Shown: positions 55,259-63,560 of the stretch, piece by piece
Numbering within the stretch: the first letter of the stretch is position 1
Layout: each line of letters starts with the position of its first letter
From: Kistimonas sp964291485
Lineage (GTDB): Bacteria; Pseudomonadota; Gammaproteobacteria; Pseudomonadales; Endozoicomonadaceae
Length of the DNA: 64,000 nt
Assembly (NCBI GenBank): GCA_964291485.2
Contig: OZ220224.1
Span: 4,340,001 to 4,404,000, forward strand
Direction: 5' to 3'
Notes under the pieces: model-generated
Told to the model about the DNA's origin: nothing
Seen by the model: the letters and a program-made list of their open reading frames with translations, nothing else
Database searches by the model: none
Made by a program: the position numbers and the translations under genes

Positions 55259-56035
55259 CTATCCACGCCGTCCCTTAAGGGCAAACACAACGGGCATATG
55301 GACCCGTGACAACCGGGCAGCGCCATCGCGACTGCCGGGCATAAACTCCAATTCGGCCACCCACTTCAGTGCGGCACGGTCAAGCAGGGCAAATCCGGAG
55401 GATTCCAGCACCTTCAGATCCATAGTGTTGCCCTGCTCATCAACAATGGCTTCCACCAGCACCTTGCCTTGCTGGTTACGGCGTTGGGCTGCCCTGGGAT
55501 AGTTCAGTGGGTCTGGCGTACTGCGGAACATTGGATCAGTAACGACCACCATGTCATCCGCCACGCCAGTGTTCTCTGCCTCAACCGTTGTGGTTTGCTG
55601 TGCAGCCAGCTGCTGTTCCTGGGCCACTTTCTGTTCAACCACTTCCGGTTTCTGCTCCGCGACTTCCACCGGTTCCTTTTTGGGTTCCGGTTGCTTTACT
55701 GGCTCAGGCTTCGGCTCTGGCCGTTGCACGATGCGCGACTCTTCAACAATCTTTTTGGGCTTTGGCGGCTTAACCGGCTCAGGTTCCTGCTCTGGCTTAA
55801 CCGGGGTTTCCTGCTGCACAACGGCGGGTTGCTGAACCGCTGCAAAACTGACGCTGACACTAACCGGTGCTGCCAGTGCGCCCAGCGAGGTATTCGCCTG
55901 CGCCTGTTTTTCCGGCAGGGTCAGCAGTAACGCAACATGCACACCCACCGACACCACCAGCATCAGCCAGACACTGGCCCTACCACTGCTGTAAAAGCCC
56001 TCAAGGGCTCGAGAGGTGAATGAAATCTGGTTCAT
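55259..56035 (-). CDS. tonB: TonB energy transducer
   Basis: 258 aa from the ATG at 56035 (MNQISFTSRALEG). The frame stays open to 56197, but that extension would cover the Fur box and adds a second hydrophobic segment not found in TonB. One membrane anchor (about 24-42, VWLMLVVSVGVHVALLLTL) contains the conserved SVGVH-type His. It is followed by a Pro/Glu/Lys-rich periplasmic spacer (about 80-145) and a C-terminal TonB domain (YPRAAQRRNQQGKVLVEAIVDEQGN, ending with MPVVFALKGRRG). It transmits energy to the divergent haem receptor. Confidence 0.93.
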   Translation of the reverse strand: MNQISFTSRALEGFYSSGRASVWLMLVVSVGVHVALLLTLPEKQAQANTSLGALAAPVSVSVSFAAVQQPAVVQQETPVKPEQEPEPVKPPKPKKIVEESRIVQRPEPKPEPVKQPEPKKEPVEVAEQKPEVVEQKVAQEQQLAAQQTTTVEAENTGVADDMVVVTDPMFRSTPDPLNYPRAAQRRNQQGKVLVEAIVDEQGNTMDLKVLESSGFALLDRAALKWVAELEFMPGSRDGAARLSRVHMPVVFALKGRRG

Positions 56036-56145
56036 GGATCGATCCTGCGACTGGCCATCAATGACGACGATCAGCCACATATAAAGCATTAAAAAACTGG
56101 CGACATCATAACCAAAGCCTATAAGCACGGCAACAAAAATACAAA

Positions 56146-56184
56146 TGAGAATGATTTGCATTTGATTCATGTCAACGATATAGT
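56146..56184. promoter_or_regulatory. Fur box and receptor promoter in the tonB/receptor divergent region
   Basis: 56146-56160 reads TGAGAATGATTTGCA, a 7-1-7 Fur site with three mismatches to TGATAATnATTATCA. It overlaps a good sigma-70 promoter for the receptor: TTGCAT (56156-56161), 17-bp spacer, TATAGT (56179-56184). The site is also about 110 bp upstream of the tonB start, so one Fur dimer could repress both directions when iron is plentiful. Confidence 0.78.
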
Positions 56185-56249
56185 CCTCCGCATTCACGAT
56201 AATTCACACAACACACAATCGACCTTTACGAGTTGCAGACACGGGGATA

Positions 56250-58457
56250 ATGATGAAGTTCAAACGCACCTTGTTGGCTACCGCCGTAATGATGGCGACA
56301 GCCACACAGGCAATGGGGGAAGAAACAGTTCAAACGGGCAAGGCCTCGATGCTGGACCAGGTCACCGTTACTGCCACCCGGACCGAGAAGCAGCTCAAGG
56401 ATGTTGCCGCCAGTGTCACAGTGATCGATGAAGAACAAATCGAAAAAGAGATGGCACACAACATCAAAGACCTCATGCGTTATGAGCCCGGTGTCAACGT
56501 TGCTAACGACGGCCGTACCGGCAACAAGGGCTTTAACATTCGTGGTATGGATGGTAACCGGGTCAAAATCATGGTCGATGGCGTAGACCAGTCCCAGGCA
56601 TTTTATCCTGGCGGTGACTACCTCCGCTCTCAACGTAACTTCATTGACCTGGATTCCATCAAGGCTGTAGAAGTCGTGAAGGGTCCTGCCTCAAGCCTTT
56701 ATGGTAGTGATGCCATTGGCGGCCTTGTTGCATTCAAGACAAAAGATCCGGCCGACTACCTGAACCCAACCGGTGATGACAGCTACTTCTCTCTGAAGGG
56801 CGCCTATACCAGCGCAGATGAAGGTTTTGCTGAAACCATTACGGCCGCTAACCGTACCGGCGACCTTGAAACCATGGTTATTTTTACCCGCCGGGATTAC
56901 AAAGAGCTTGAAACCTATGGCGGCGCCGATATTTATGGCTCAGATCGCGGCGAAGCAGATCCACTGGATGGCTCACTCAACAATGTACTGGCCAAGGCCC
57001 AGTATCAGCTAAACGAAGATCATCGTATCGGCCTGACGACAGAATATCGCAATCAAAAATCCGACATCGATGTTAAGTCAATGAGTCCAGACGGTGTCAC
57101 AGGCAAAGACAAATATAAGCGTTCACGTGTCGGCATATTCCACGAATGGGACGCAGGCGTCGCCTTGTTCGACAGCCTCCAGTGGCAGCTGGACTGGCAG
57201 AAAACCGAAACAGACATGCAGACTCGCATGCCCACGTACTCTTCCCCATTCCCTCCTCCCGGGACCACATATCCCAACCGCCTGCAAAAATACAATTACG
57301 AAGAAGACAGCTACCAGTTGAGTGCACAGTTTGACAAGGCTCTGGAAGTCAGTGGGCTAAGCCACAACATCATTTATGGCTTTAATGCCCAGAAAATAGA
57401 CTTCAAAAATACCAATGTCAGCCATGATCTGGATACCGGAACAGCCACACCTGGCGACTATGTTCCCAAGGTTGATGCCAAAAAATATGGTATTTTCCTG
57501 CAGGATGAAATTGCTGTTACTGATCGCCTGACGGTTACGCCTGGCGTACGTTACGACACCTATAAATACAAGCCATCAACCACTGCAGGCTTTACTACCG
57601 AAAGCGAGAAAGCCGATGACAGCAAGTGGACAGCCCGGGTGGGCAGCGTTTACGAGCTGACAGAGCACGTCTCCGTGTTTGGCCAATTCAGCCAAGGCTT
57701 CAAGGCGCCAGATATCCATGACATGTATCACTCCGAGACCGGAACAGGCCGAGGCTATTCAATCTATGCCAATCCCGATCTCAAGCCCGAGGAAAGTAAC
57801 TCCTTTGAACTCGGCCTGCGTGGTGGTAATCACCTTGGCAGCTTTGAAGTCGCAGCCTTCCTGAATAAATACAAGAATTTTATTGAACAGGTCGATGTTG
57901 AAATTAACCCGGGCAGTAACCCCTACGGTGAGTTCCAGAAACAAAACATCGCCAAGGCAACAATAAAAGGTATTGAAGCCCGGGGCCAACTCTGGCTGGA
58001 TGAAGCCATCAACGCACCACTTGGCACCTCGATGAAAGCGTCCATCGCTTATGCGAAAGGAGAGGGCAAACAGGATGGTGAGAAGACCGAGCCACTGAAT
58101 AGTGTTGCCCCCCTGAAGGCTGTGATTGGTCTGGCCTATGACGATCCTTCAGAAATCTGGGGCTCTGAAATCACCTGGACACTGTCGAAAGGCAAGAACA
58201 GCGACGACATAAGCGACAATGATGACCGGTCAGCCTATGCACCATCAGGCTATGGCATTGTTGACCTGACAGCCTATTACAAACCGGTTAAAGATCTGAC
58301 CTTCCGTGCCGGCCTGTTTAACGTAACCGACAAGAAATACACCCTCTGGGAAGATGTTCGGAATCGAGATCATGATCGTGGTGACGCCCACGCAGGTATC
58401 GACCGCTTCACCCAACCCGGCCGAAACTTCGCCGTCAGTGCCAAGTGGGAATTCTGA
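56250..58457 (+). CDS. TonB-dependent haem/haemoglobin outer-membrane receptor
   Basis: 735 aa; GGGGATA Shine-Dalgarno just upstream, and a second ATG follows directly. Signal peptide of about 24 residues (LLATAVMMATATQAMG). Plug domain about 35-155 (DQVTVTATRTEKQLKDVAASVTVIDEEQIE, NIRGMDGNRVKIMVDGVDQ, EVVKGPASSLYGSDAIGG), then a 22-strand barrel ending in a C-terminal Phe (AVSAKWEF). The haem-receptor signature appears as FKAP (484-487) and NPDL (508-511), variants of FRAP and NPNL, with His490 and His495 between. It belongs to the HmuR/HutA/HemR group. It is divergent from tonB-exbBD-hmuTUV and under a Fur box. Confidence 0.93.
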   Translation: MMKFKRTLLATAVMMATATQAMGEETVQTGKASMLDQVTVTATRTEKQLKDVAASVTVIDEEQIEKEMAHNIKDLMRYEPGVNVANDGRTGNKGFNIRGMDGNRVKIMVDGVDQSQAFYPGGDYLRSQRNFIDLDSIKAVEVVKGPASSLYGSDAIGGLVAFKTKDPADYLNPTGDDSYFSLKGAYTSADEGFAETITAANRTGDLETMVIFTRRDYKELETYGGADIYGSDRGEADPLDGSLNNVLAKAQYQLNEDHRIGLTTEYRNQKSDIDVKSMSPDGVTGKDKYKRSRVGIFHEWDAGVALFDSLQWQLDWQKTETDMQTRMPTYSSPFPPPGTTYPNRLQKYNYEEDSYQLSAQFDKALEVSGLSHNIIYGFNAQKIDFKNTNVSHDLDTGTATPGDYVPKVDAKKYGIFLQDEIAVTDRLTVTPGVRYDTYKYKPSTTAGFTTESEKADDSKWTARVGSVYELTEHVSVFGQFSQGFKAPDIHDMYHSETGTGRGYSIYANPDLKPEESNSFELGLRGGNHLGSFEVAAFLNKYKNFIEQVDVEINPGSNPYGEFQKQNIAKATIKGIEARGQLWLDEAINAPLGTSMKASIAYAKGEGKQDGEKTEPLNSVAPLKAVIGLAYDDPSEIWGSEITWTLSKGKNSDDISDNDDRSAYAPSGYGIVDLTAYYKPVKDLTFRAGLFNVTDKKYTLWEDVRNRDHDRGDAHAGIDRFTQPGRNFAVSAKWEF

Positions 58458-58499
58458 TAATTCCCCCCCGACAATCACTTTTGCTGTTCGCTAACCGTT

Positions 58500-58523
58500 G
58501 CCGCCCTTTTGGGCGGCTTTTTT
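58500..58523 (+). terminator. rho-independent terminator of the haem receptor gene
   Basis: GCCGCCC-TTTT-GGGCGGC hairpin (58500-58517) followed by six Ts, 43 bp beyond the stop codon. Textbook shape. Confidence 0.92.
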
Positions 58524-58771
58524 ATGCACATAACAAACCTACAACGTCAGTCAAAGCTATTAACCAAGTGTGGTTAGCCGAACTGACCAATTCATTTGAC
58601 TTCACAAACGTTCTGCCTGCACATCGTGAACTCCTTCTTCTTATGGGTGACTAAGCAGAATCACAGAGCAAATCAGCAAAGATTGCATCTTTGACGAAAA
58701 CCACCAGCCCGGTTAAATCGCAACACCTCCCAGGTATTAGTCATTCATCTTGTTTCGAAGAGGATAATCAC
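58524..58771. other. intergenic region before the 367-aa hypothetical gene
   Basis: The gap from the receptor stop to the next start is 314 bp, including the terminator. It shows a small inverted repeat (TAACCA-AGTG-TGGTTA) near 58563-58578 and otherwise nothing recognisable; no Fur box was found. Confidence 0.45.
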
Positions 58772-59875
58772 GTGAAAAAGTCAGGCTTTGCCAGAGAACA
58801 ATTAAGACCACAAACGACATATACACCACATCGCACTCAAGCCCACACATCCACGTACGCAGCAAGAACAACTGCTCCGATGATATCTACTGGTACCACT
58901 TTTCCCCAAACATGTTTGACACCTGGCCTTCCATATCAATTCCGCCATAGTTATCCCGTAGCACCAGGCCACTACTATTCACAAACAGGAACCACCGCAA
59001 CCACCAGTTTACAGCCCCCTTATTTCAGCACTGGAAGCCAGGCTGGTACTTTAGGCAGTGCGCCCCCATTCGATACGGGGTCTTATTCTCAACAAACTGC
59101 AATGAACATTGGGTTAAGTTCAGAAACTGCACAGGGTACGACGCCTCAGCAACCAAGCAGTATTCATCCAACAACGGGCAGCCCTTTTCTGCCCGTCTGC
59201 ACCCGTGATCTGAGCTCAACCTTTTTAGGTGCAGGAGCCTCTTACAGAGGGAGTGCCTCTCAGACATACTCTATACCGCCCAATATCCCATATAGTTCAC
59301 ACAGAGGCATCCAGACGACAACCACTGTTGAACAAATACAGTCATATGCCAATGTCGCGGCACAAGCAGCTCAACAACATCAGGCAGATACAAGAGAAGC
59401 CGATGTTAAGTCCTCTACACTCACCGAAAAGGAATTCACCCCCTCCTCAGAGGATATTCGGAGATTTCATACATATCCGGCTCCTGTTTTTATACCTGAA
59501 AACATGATTCTGAAAAACAAAGCATCGTGTTATAAAAGACTTGAAACACTTATCAAGGACAGGGAAGAACTGGCAGGTTACTCTCGCCCATTACGCACGC
59601 TGGGTCATGTGGAGTCATATGACCCCACTACCCAAAAAGGTACCTTTAAATTCGTTATTAAGCCCACAAAAGATGCACAGGACTGCGCTCGATGGACTGC
59701 CAGCTTCAAATATGATCAGGTCGAAAAAGCAGAGTGCTATTCCGGAGACAAGTACTATCATACTGAGTCAGCGAATATCCTTCCTAGGATGAAAGCTTTC
59801 TTCTCACTGAACACGACAACAAGTGAAAACGGTGAACTAATTCTGAAAGCAAGAAGTATTGTCTTTCAGAATTAG
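58772..59875 (+). CDS. hypothetical protein with Gln/Thr/Ser/Pro-rich N-terminus
   Basis: 367 aa from a GTG at 58772 with an AAGAGGA Shine-Dalgarno 7 nt upstream. The frame extends 27 codons further to a TTG without an RBS. Residues 1-220 are low-complexity (Thr, Ser, Gln, Pro, Tyr) with no membrane segment. Residues about 230-367 look folded: HTYPAPVFIPENMI, CYKRLETLIKDREELAGYSRPLRTLGHVESYDP, GTFKFVIKPT and an alternating-strand ending. No family recognised, no signal peptide. It separates the receptor from hutWX but has its own region upstream. Function unknown; the disordered-plus-domain layout is similar to other lineage-specific proteins here. Confidence 0.65.
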   Translation: MKKSGFAREQLRPQTTYTPHRTQAHTSTYAARTTAPMISTGTTFPQTCLTPGLPYQFRHSYPVAPGHYYSQTGTTATTSLQPPYFSTGSQAGTLGSAPPFDTGSYSQQTAMNIGLSSETAQGTTPQQPSSIHPTTGSPFLPVCTRDLSSTFLGAGASYRGSASQTYSIPPNIPYSSHRGIQTTTTVEQIQSYANVAAQAAQQHQADTREADVKSSTLTEKEFTPSSEDIRRFHTYPAPVFIPENMILKNKASCYKRLETLIKDREELAGYSRPLRTLGHVESYDPTTQKGTFKFVIKPTKDAQDCARWTASFKYDQVEKAECYSGDKYYHTESANILPRMKAFFSLNTTTSENGELILKARSIVFQN

Positions 59876-60272
59876 CCTAGAATTCTCATTCTAAGGGTTG
59901 CCTCTACCCTTATCAGGCTTCGGATAACCAGCAGGTTCTTCAAAGACAGATGAAACCCATACCAACCCAAAGTGCTAGCCAAAACCAGATAAATCAATCA
60001 GTTTTATTCCCCCGTCAAACCACGAATGCAACAGAAACCTGCCCCCATCACTACAGGAAACAAAATTATAAGCACTCCCCCATCCTTTTCCGTATACACC
60101 CCAACACGCCGACAGAAAACCACTTATCAACCATGAATTTCACGAATCTAATACATTAGCCTTAAGAAGTAATCGCAAGGGTAAGCAAACGACTCATTGA
60201 TACAGATCAAAAAAAACATTAATGAGAATCATTATTATTTGCATAATCATCAATACACCTGTCTTTCCGACT
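59876..60272. other. intergenic region upstream of hutW
   Basis: 397 bp. It contains the Fur box at 60223-60237. A 69-codon frame (59950-60159) is rich in Asn, Pro and His, with no RBS, and is not supported as a gene. No hairpin with a T-run was seen after the 367-aa gene. Confidence 0.5.
60223..60237 (+). promoter_or_regulatory. Fur box upstream of hutWX
   Basis: TGAGAATCATTATTA matches the 7-1-7 Fur consensus TGATAATnATTATCA with two mismatches. It is preceded by TTGATA at 60197-60202, a possible -35. The ATG at 60222 lies inside this site and would encode an Ile-rich leader, so translation must start downstream, probably at 60273. Confidence 0.82.
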
Positions 60273-61625
60273 ATGTCCACGCATCCCCCGCTGTCACCCG
60301 AGATGACAGGTTTCTCAACCCCTGATCCGCTGCGAATGGCGTTCAGTGGTAAAACTTCCGCCCATGTTAACAACCGGCCTCAGCCGCTTGCGCCGGAGCA
60401 TCAGGTCGCGACCTGGCAACGGCTCATGGCAGAACCCGGCGAAGCCGGCAAGCGTCTGGCCTATTTCCATATTCCGTTCTGCCGCACCCATTGCTCTTAC
60501 TGCGGCTTTTTCCAGAATGCCAGCAAACCAGGCCTGATCGAACAGTATGTCGACGCGTTGATCCGTGAAATCGAGATTACTGCCGCCAGCCCTCGCATTC
60601 AGGCTCGCCCCATTCACGCGGTGTATTTCGGTGGCGGCACACCAACAGACCTGACACCTGAGCAAATCACACGACTGGGAGACGCTATTCGTCAGCACCT
60701 CCCCTTGTCCAATGATTGCGAGATGACCTTTGAATCCCGCTTCAGCGGATTATCCGACGAAAAGATGGCTGCCTGCATGGAAGCCGGTTTCAACCGGTTT
60801 TCCCTTGGTGCACAGACGTTTGATACTTTTATCCGTCGCAAGATGAGCCGGATTGATGCCCGGGAAGTCCTACTGGAGCGGCTGGACCAGCTGGTCAGCC
60901 TGGATCAGGCGGCGGTGGTCATCGATCTCCTGTTCGGCCTGCCTTACCAGACACTGGATACCTGGGAAGAAGACCTGCATACCCTGATTAACAGTGACAT
61001 TCATGGCGCCGATCTGTATCAGTTGGTTCTGCATGGCACCAGTCGTATGGCCAAGTCCATCGAAAAAGGCTCCATGCCGGAACCTGCCGATAACGCCATG
61101 AAAGCCACCATGTTCCTGACCGGACTGGATATTTTAAGTCAACACCATTTCCGGCGGCTGAGCGTCAGTCACTGGGCCCGGGATGGACGGGAACGTAACA
61201 TTTATAACCATAGCGTCAAGGCGGGTGCAGAAATCATCCCCTTCGGCTCCGGTGCCGGAGGCAATATTGGCGGGCATGGCATCATGATGCACCGCAGCCT
61301 TGAACCTTATTTCGGCATGATCGCCGCCGGTCGCAAACCGATCATGGCCATGACCGCACCGAAACCCATGCGACAACTGCACAACACCATCGGTGGTGGC
61401 TTCGATCTCGGCTGGCTGGATCTGAACCGCATTCAACGCACCACCGGCTATGACATGGCGACCCATTGCGCGCCCCTGTTTGACGCCTGGATCAACAATG
61501 GCCTGGCCGAGCGTAAAGGCGACCACCTTGAACTGACCCTGGCCGGACAGTTCTGGAATATCAATATGAATCAGGGTCTGATCCATTACCTGGAAGCCAG
61601 CCCGTTTGAGGAACTTGCTGCATGA
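60273..61625 (+). CDS. hutW: radical SAM haem-utilisation protein HutW/ChuW-like
   Basis: 450 aa from the ATG at 60273 (MSTHPPLSPEMTG). An upstream ATG at 60222 is rejected because it overlaps the Fur box. HemW/HemN-related radical SAM enzyme: YFHIPFCRTHCSYCGFF with the [4Fe-4S] cysteines C70, C74 and C77, then YFGGGTPTDL, FESRFSGL, GFNRFSLGAQTFDTFIRRKMSR and DLLFGLPYQTLDTWEED. ChuW/HutW proteins open the haem ring by radical chemistry without oxygen and release iron. Pairing with hutX and the Fur site separates it from the HemW haem chaperone. The stop overlaps the hutX start by 4 bp. Confidence 0.92.
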   Translation: MSTHPPLSPEMTGFSTPDPLRMAFSGKTSAHVNNRPQPLAPEHQVATWQRLMAEPGEAGKRLAYFHIPFCRTHCSYCGFFQNASKPGLIEQYVDALIREIEITAASPRIQARPIHAVYFGGGTPTDLTPEQITRLGDAIRQHLPLSNDCEMTFESRFSGLSDEKMAACMEAGFNRFSLGAQTFDTFIRRKMSRIDAREVLLERLDQLVSLDQAAVVIDLLFGLPYQTLDTWEEDLHTLINSDIHGADLYQLVLHGTSRMAKSIEKGSMPEPADNAMKATMFLTGLDILSQHHFRRLSVSHWARDGRERNIYNHSVKAGAEIIPFGSGAGGNIGGHGIMMHRSLEPYFGMIAAGRKPIMAMTAPKPMRQLHNTIGGGFDLGWLDLNRIQRTTGYDMATHCAPLFDAWINNGLAERKGDHLELTLAGQFWNINMNQGLIHYLEASPFEELAA

Positions 61626-62131
61626 GCATCCGCGAGAACGTACACCGTCTGATCACTGAAAATCCTGAACGACTGCCTGCTGATATCGCAGCAGAGCTCG
61701 CTGTTGATGAAATCGAGGTGATCCGTCACCTGCCTGAAAACATGGTCACGCTGCTGGATGGTTCCCTGTTCGAAACCGTTGTGAAAGACATCAAGGACTG
61801 GGGCGACATCCTGACCGTTATTGATGTTGATGGTTCTATTTTTGAACTGAAGGGATCATTTCCCAAAGGTGGCATGAAATACGGCTATTACAACCTGAGC
61901 GACCGTCGTACGCCGCTGAAAGGTCACCTGAAGCCGGATGCGATCAGCCTCATCGCTTTGGTCAGCAAACCGTTCCATGGCGTCGACACACGCTCCGTCC
62001 AGTTCTTCAGCCACAGCGGTCGTTGTGTGTTCAAGGTTTACCTGAGCCGCAATGAACAGAAGCAGATTCTTCCGGAACAACAGGAACGTTTCGAAGCGCT
62101 GGCTCAACTCGCCTCACAGCAGGCCGCCTGA
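61622..62131 (+). CDS. hutX: cytosolic haem carrier protein HutX/ChuX
   Basis: 169 aa, cytoplasmic. Starts at an ATG overlapping the hutW TGA. Visible family features: N-terminal helix-turn-like segment (ENPERLPADIAAELAVDEIEVIRHLPENMV), GSLFETVVKDIKDWGDILTVIDVDGSIFELKGSFPKGG, MKYGYYNLSD, and SVQFFSHSGRCVFKVYLSRNEQKQI at the C-terminus. HutX/ChuX proteins bind haem and hand it to HutZ or HutW-type enzymes. No hutZ lies within the window. Confidence 0.93.
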   Translation: MSIRENVHRLITENPERLPADIAAELAVDEIEVIRHLPENMVTLLDGSLFETVVKDIKDWGDILTVIDVDGSIFELKGSFPKGGMKYGYYNLSDRRTPLKGHLKPDAISLIALVSKPFHGVDTRSVQFFSHSGRCVFKVYLSRNEQKQILPEQQERFEALAQLASQQAA

Positions 62132-62143
62132 TCGTTATTGGTA

Positions 62144-62175
62144 GCTGCACCAACGACGGTGCAGCACATCTTTCC
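62144..62175 (+). terminator. possible terminator of hutWX
   Basis: GCTGCACC-AACGAC-GGTGCAGC (62144-62165) starts 13 bp after the hutX stop and is followed by a weakly T-rich ACATCTTTCC. Confidence 0.45.
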
Positions 62176-62218
62176 GGACAGGCTCTCTTCAGAGTGACAG
62201 ATGTTGGAAAAAGAACTG

Positions 62219-62725
62219 TCACGAGTAGGAAGCAATCGTCTTGTCTGCCCAACTCGATCGCTCATAGCTGTTACCGTTTTGAAGCTGTAAACCCCAATTG
62301 TACATTTTAGCGACCAAATACGGTGCGTAATACATACCGATTAATAAGCCTGCAGAAGCTCCGGCATAAGCCCCAACAATAGCACCAAGGGCCGCACCTA
62401 CAGGGCCACCGAACGCTCCGTACCCAAAACCAATGACTCCCAAAAGACTACCGCCAAAACATACACATAGCGGAACAAAAAACACAGTTGAGCAAACAGC
62501 CAACACTATACCCAAGACTCTTCCAGTCTTACGCTCAGCTAAGTTTGTTGTGGCTGTAGACGCAGGCTGTTTCATATCACTAACAGAAGAAGGTGCAACT
62601 GAGCCAACAGTATGAGACTCAAATGTGGGTCTATCTGCATGCGAATCACCACTAGCCTTCTTATCTTGGGCTTCTGGTACCTGAAAACCTGAAGTTGCTT
62701 TTGCTGCAAGAGCGGGTGCTGCCAT
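62219..62725 (-). CDS. hypothetical glycine-rich membrane protein
   Basis: 168 aa; a strong AGGAGGT Shine-Dalgarno lies 5 nt before the ATG, so it is very probably expressed. Residues 1-60 are Ala/Ser/Thr/Lys-rich and polar. Residues about 68-145 are hydrophobic: a helix with two Cys (VLGIVLAVCSTVFFVPLCVCF), then a Gly-zipper-like stretch (GVIGFGYGAFGGPVGAALGAIVGAYAGASAGLLIG) that could pack closely in a membrane or oligomerise. A short amphipathic C-terminus follows. No family recognised. It is convergent with hutWX. Confidence 0.72.
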   Translation of the reverse strand: MAAPALAAKATSGFQVPEAQDKKASGDSHADRPTFESHTVGSVAPSSVSDMKQPASTATTNLAERKTGRVLGIVLAVCSTVFFVPLCVCFGGSLLGVIGFGYGAFGGPVGAALGAIVGAYAGASAGLLIGMYYAPYLVAKMYNWGLQLQNGNSYERSSWADKTIASYS

Positions 62726-63005
62726 ATGAAACCTCCTGTTAACTAATGGCTATACATTTGTATATGTATTTTGTTGTTTTACTATTTTAGACTGCAGGCA
62801 ATACGTTTAGTTCCCTTCCTTCTTCAAGGAAGCCAACAATAATCCACTGAAAATAAAGTGTTAATAGAAAAATCTGTGTCTCTATAGACGTTGATCCAGC
62901 TACACCCACGATGACTGGAACACATACAAATTCATGAGTCGTGTACAGACCATAACCCTCTTGCGCTAGAATGGCACACCACCGTTTTTCCACAGCGCAA
63001 TCAAA
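62726..63005. other. intergenic region between the Gly-rich hypothetical and the Rieske gene
   Basis: 280 bp between divergent genes, AT-rich near 62750-62790. It presumably holds both promoters, but no confident -35/-10 pair or operator was found. A minus-strand frame here (62787-63278) mostly mirrors the Rieske gene. Confidence 0.4.
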
Positions 63006-63323
63006 ATGATAAAACTCTGTCGTCTGGATGCGATTCCCGAAAATGGCAGTAAAGGCTTTACTACGGACAAAGGCGATTTTTTTGCCGTAAAGAAAGCCGG
63101 TAAAATCTACCTTTACGAAAACAGCTGTCCGCACATGAGTATCAACCTGGAATGGCAACCGGATCAGTTTCTCGATCATGAGAAACGGCTGATTCAGTGC
63201 GCTACCCATGGTGCCCAGTTCCTGATGGAAACCGGTGAATGCGTTGCCGGCCCCTGCGAGGGCGACCACCTGACCCAAGTTTCTTATCTGATCCAGGACG
63301 ATACCCTGTACCTGCCAGACTGA
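63006..63323 (+). CDS. Rieske-type [2Fe-2S] ferredoxin-like protein
   Basis: 105 aa, soluble. The Rieske cluster motifs are complete: CPHMSINLEW (C41, H43) and CATHGAQF (C65, H68), with normal spacing. Length fits a stand-alone Rieske ferredoxin rather than an oxygenase subunit. It may carry electrons for an oxygenase or reductase encoded elsewhere; no partner lies in the window. It is followed after 30 bp by the Pmp3-family gene, so the last three genes may form one operon. Confidence 0.92.
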   Translation: MIKLCRLDAIPENGSKGFTTDKGDFFAVKKAGKIYLYENSCPHMSINLEWQPDQFLDHEKRLIQCATHGAQFLMETGECVAGPCEGDHLTQVSYLIQDDTLYLPD

Positions 63324-63353
63324 TCAGACCGAACAACCTGAGAGCACATTATC

Positions 63354-63560
63354 ATGCGTTACCTGTTGGCTATTTTGCTTCCTCCCATTGCCGTCCTGCT
63401 GTGTGGCAAACCATTTCAGGCGATACTGAATCTGATCCTGACCCTTTGTTTCTGGATACCGGGTGCGGCTCACGCACTGTTTGTTGTTCACAGCCATCTG
63501 GCGGACAAGCGTACAGAAAAAGTCATTGATGCGATCGAACGGGGAAAAAATAATGATTAA
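63354..63560 (+). CDS. Pmp3/YqaE family small membrane protein
   Basis: 68 aa with two hydrophobic segments (LLAILLPPIAVLLCGKPFQAI and LNLILTLCFWIPGAAHALFVV), including the family-typical LPP.AV and N..LT...WIPG.IHA motifs (here AHA). The C-terminus is charged. Pmp3 proteins are stress-induced membrane proteins that influence membrane potential. The stop overlaps the next gene by 8 bp. Confidence 0.9.
   Translation: MRYLLAILLPPIAVLLCGKPFQAILNLILTLCFWIPGAAHALFVVHSHLADKRTEKVIDAIERGKNND

Noticed and set aside
56036..56197. Longer tonB start giving a 312-aa protein
   Set aside because: The extension covers the Fur box and adds an extra hydrophobic segment foreign to TonB; the ATG at 56035 gives a normal TonB N-terminus.
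59950..60159. 69-codon frame upstream of hutW
   Set aside because: No ribosome-binding site and Asn/Pro/His-rich composition without a recognisable domain; more likely intergenic.
62787..63278. Minus-strand frame of 163 codons
   Set aside because: It mirrors the Rieske gene, whose cluster motifs are complete on the plus strand.
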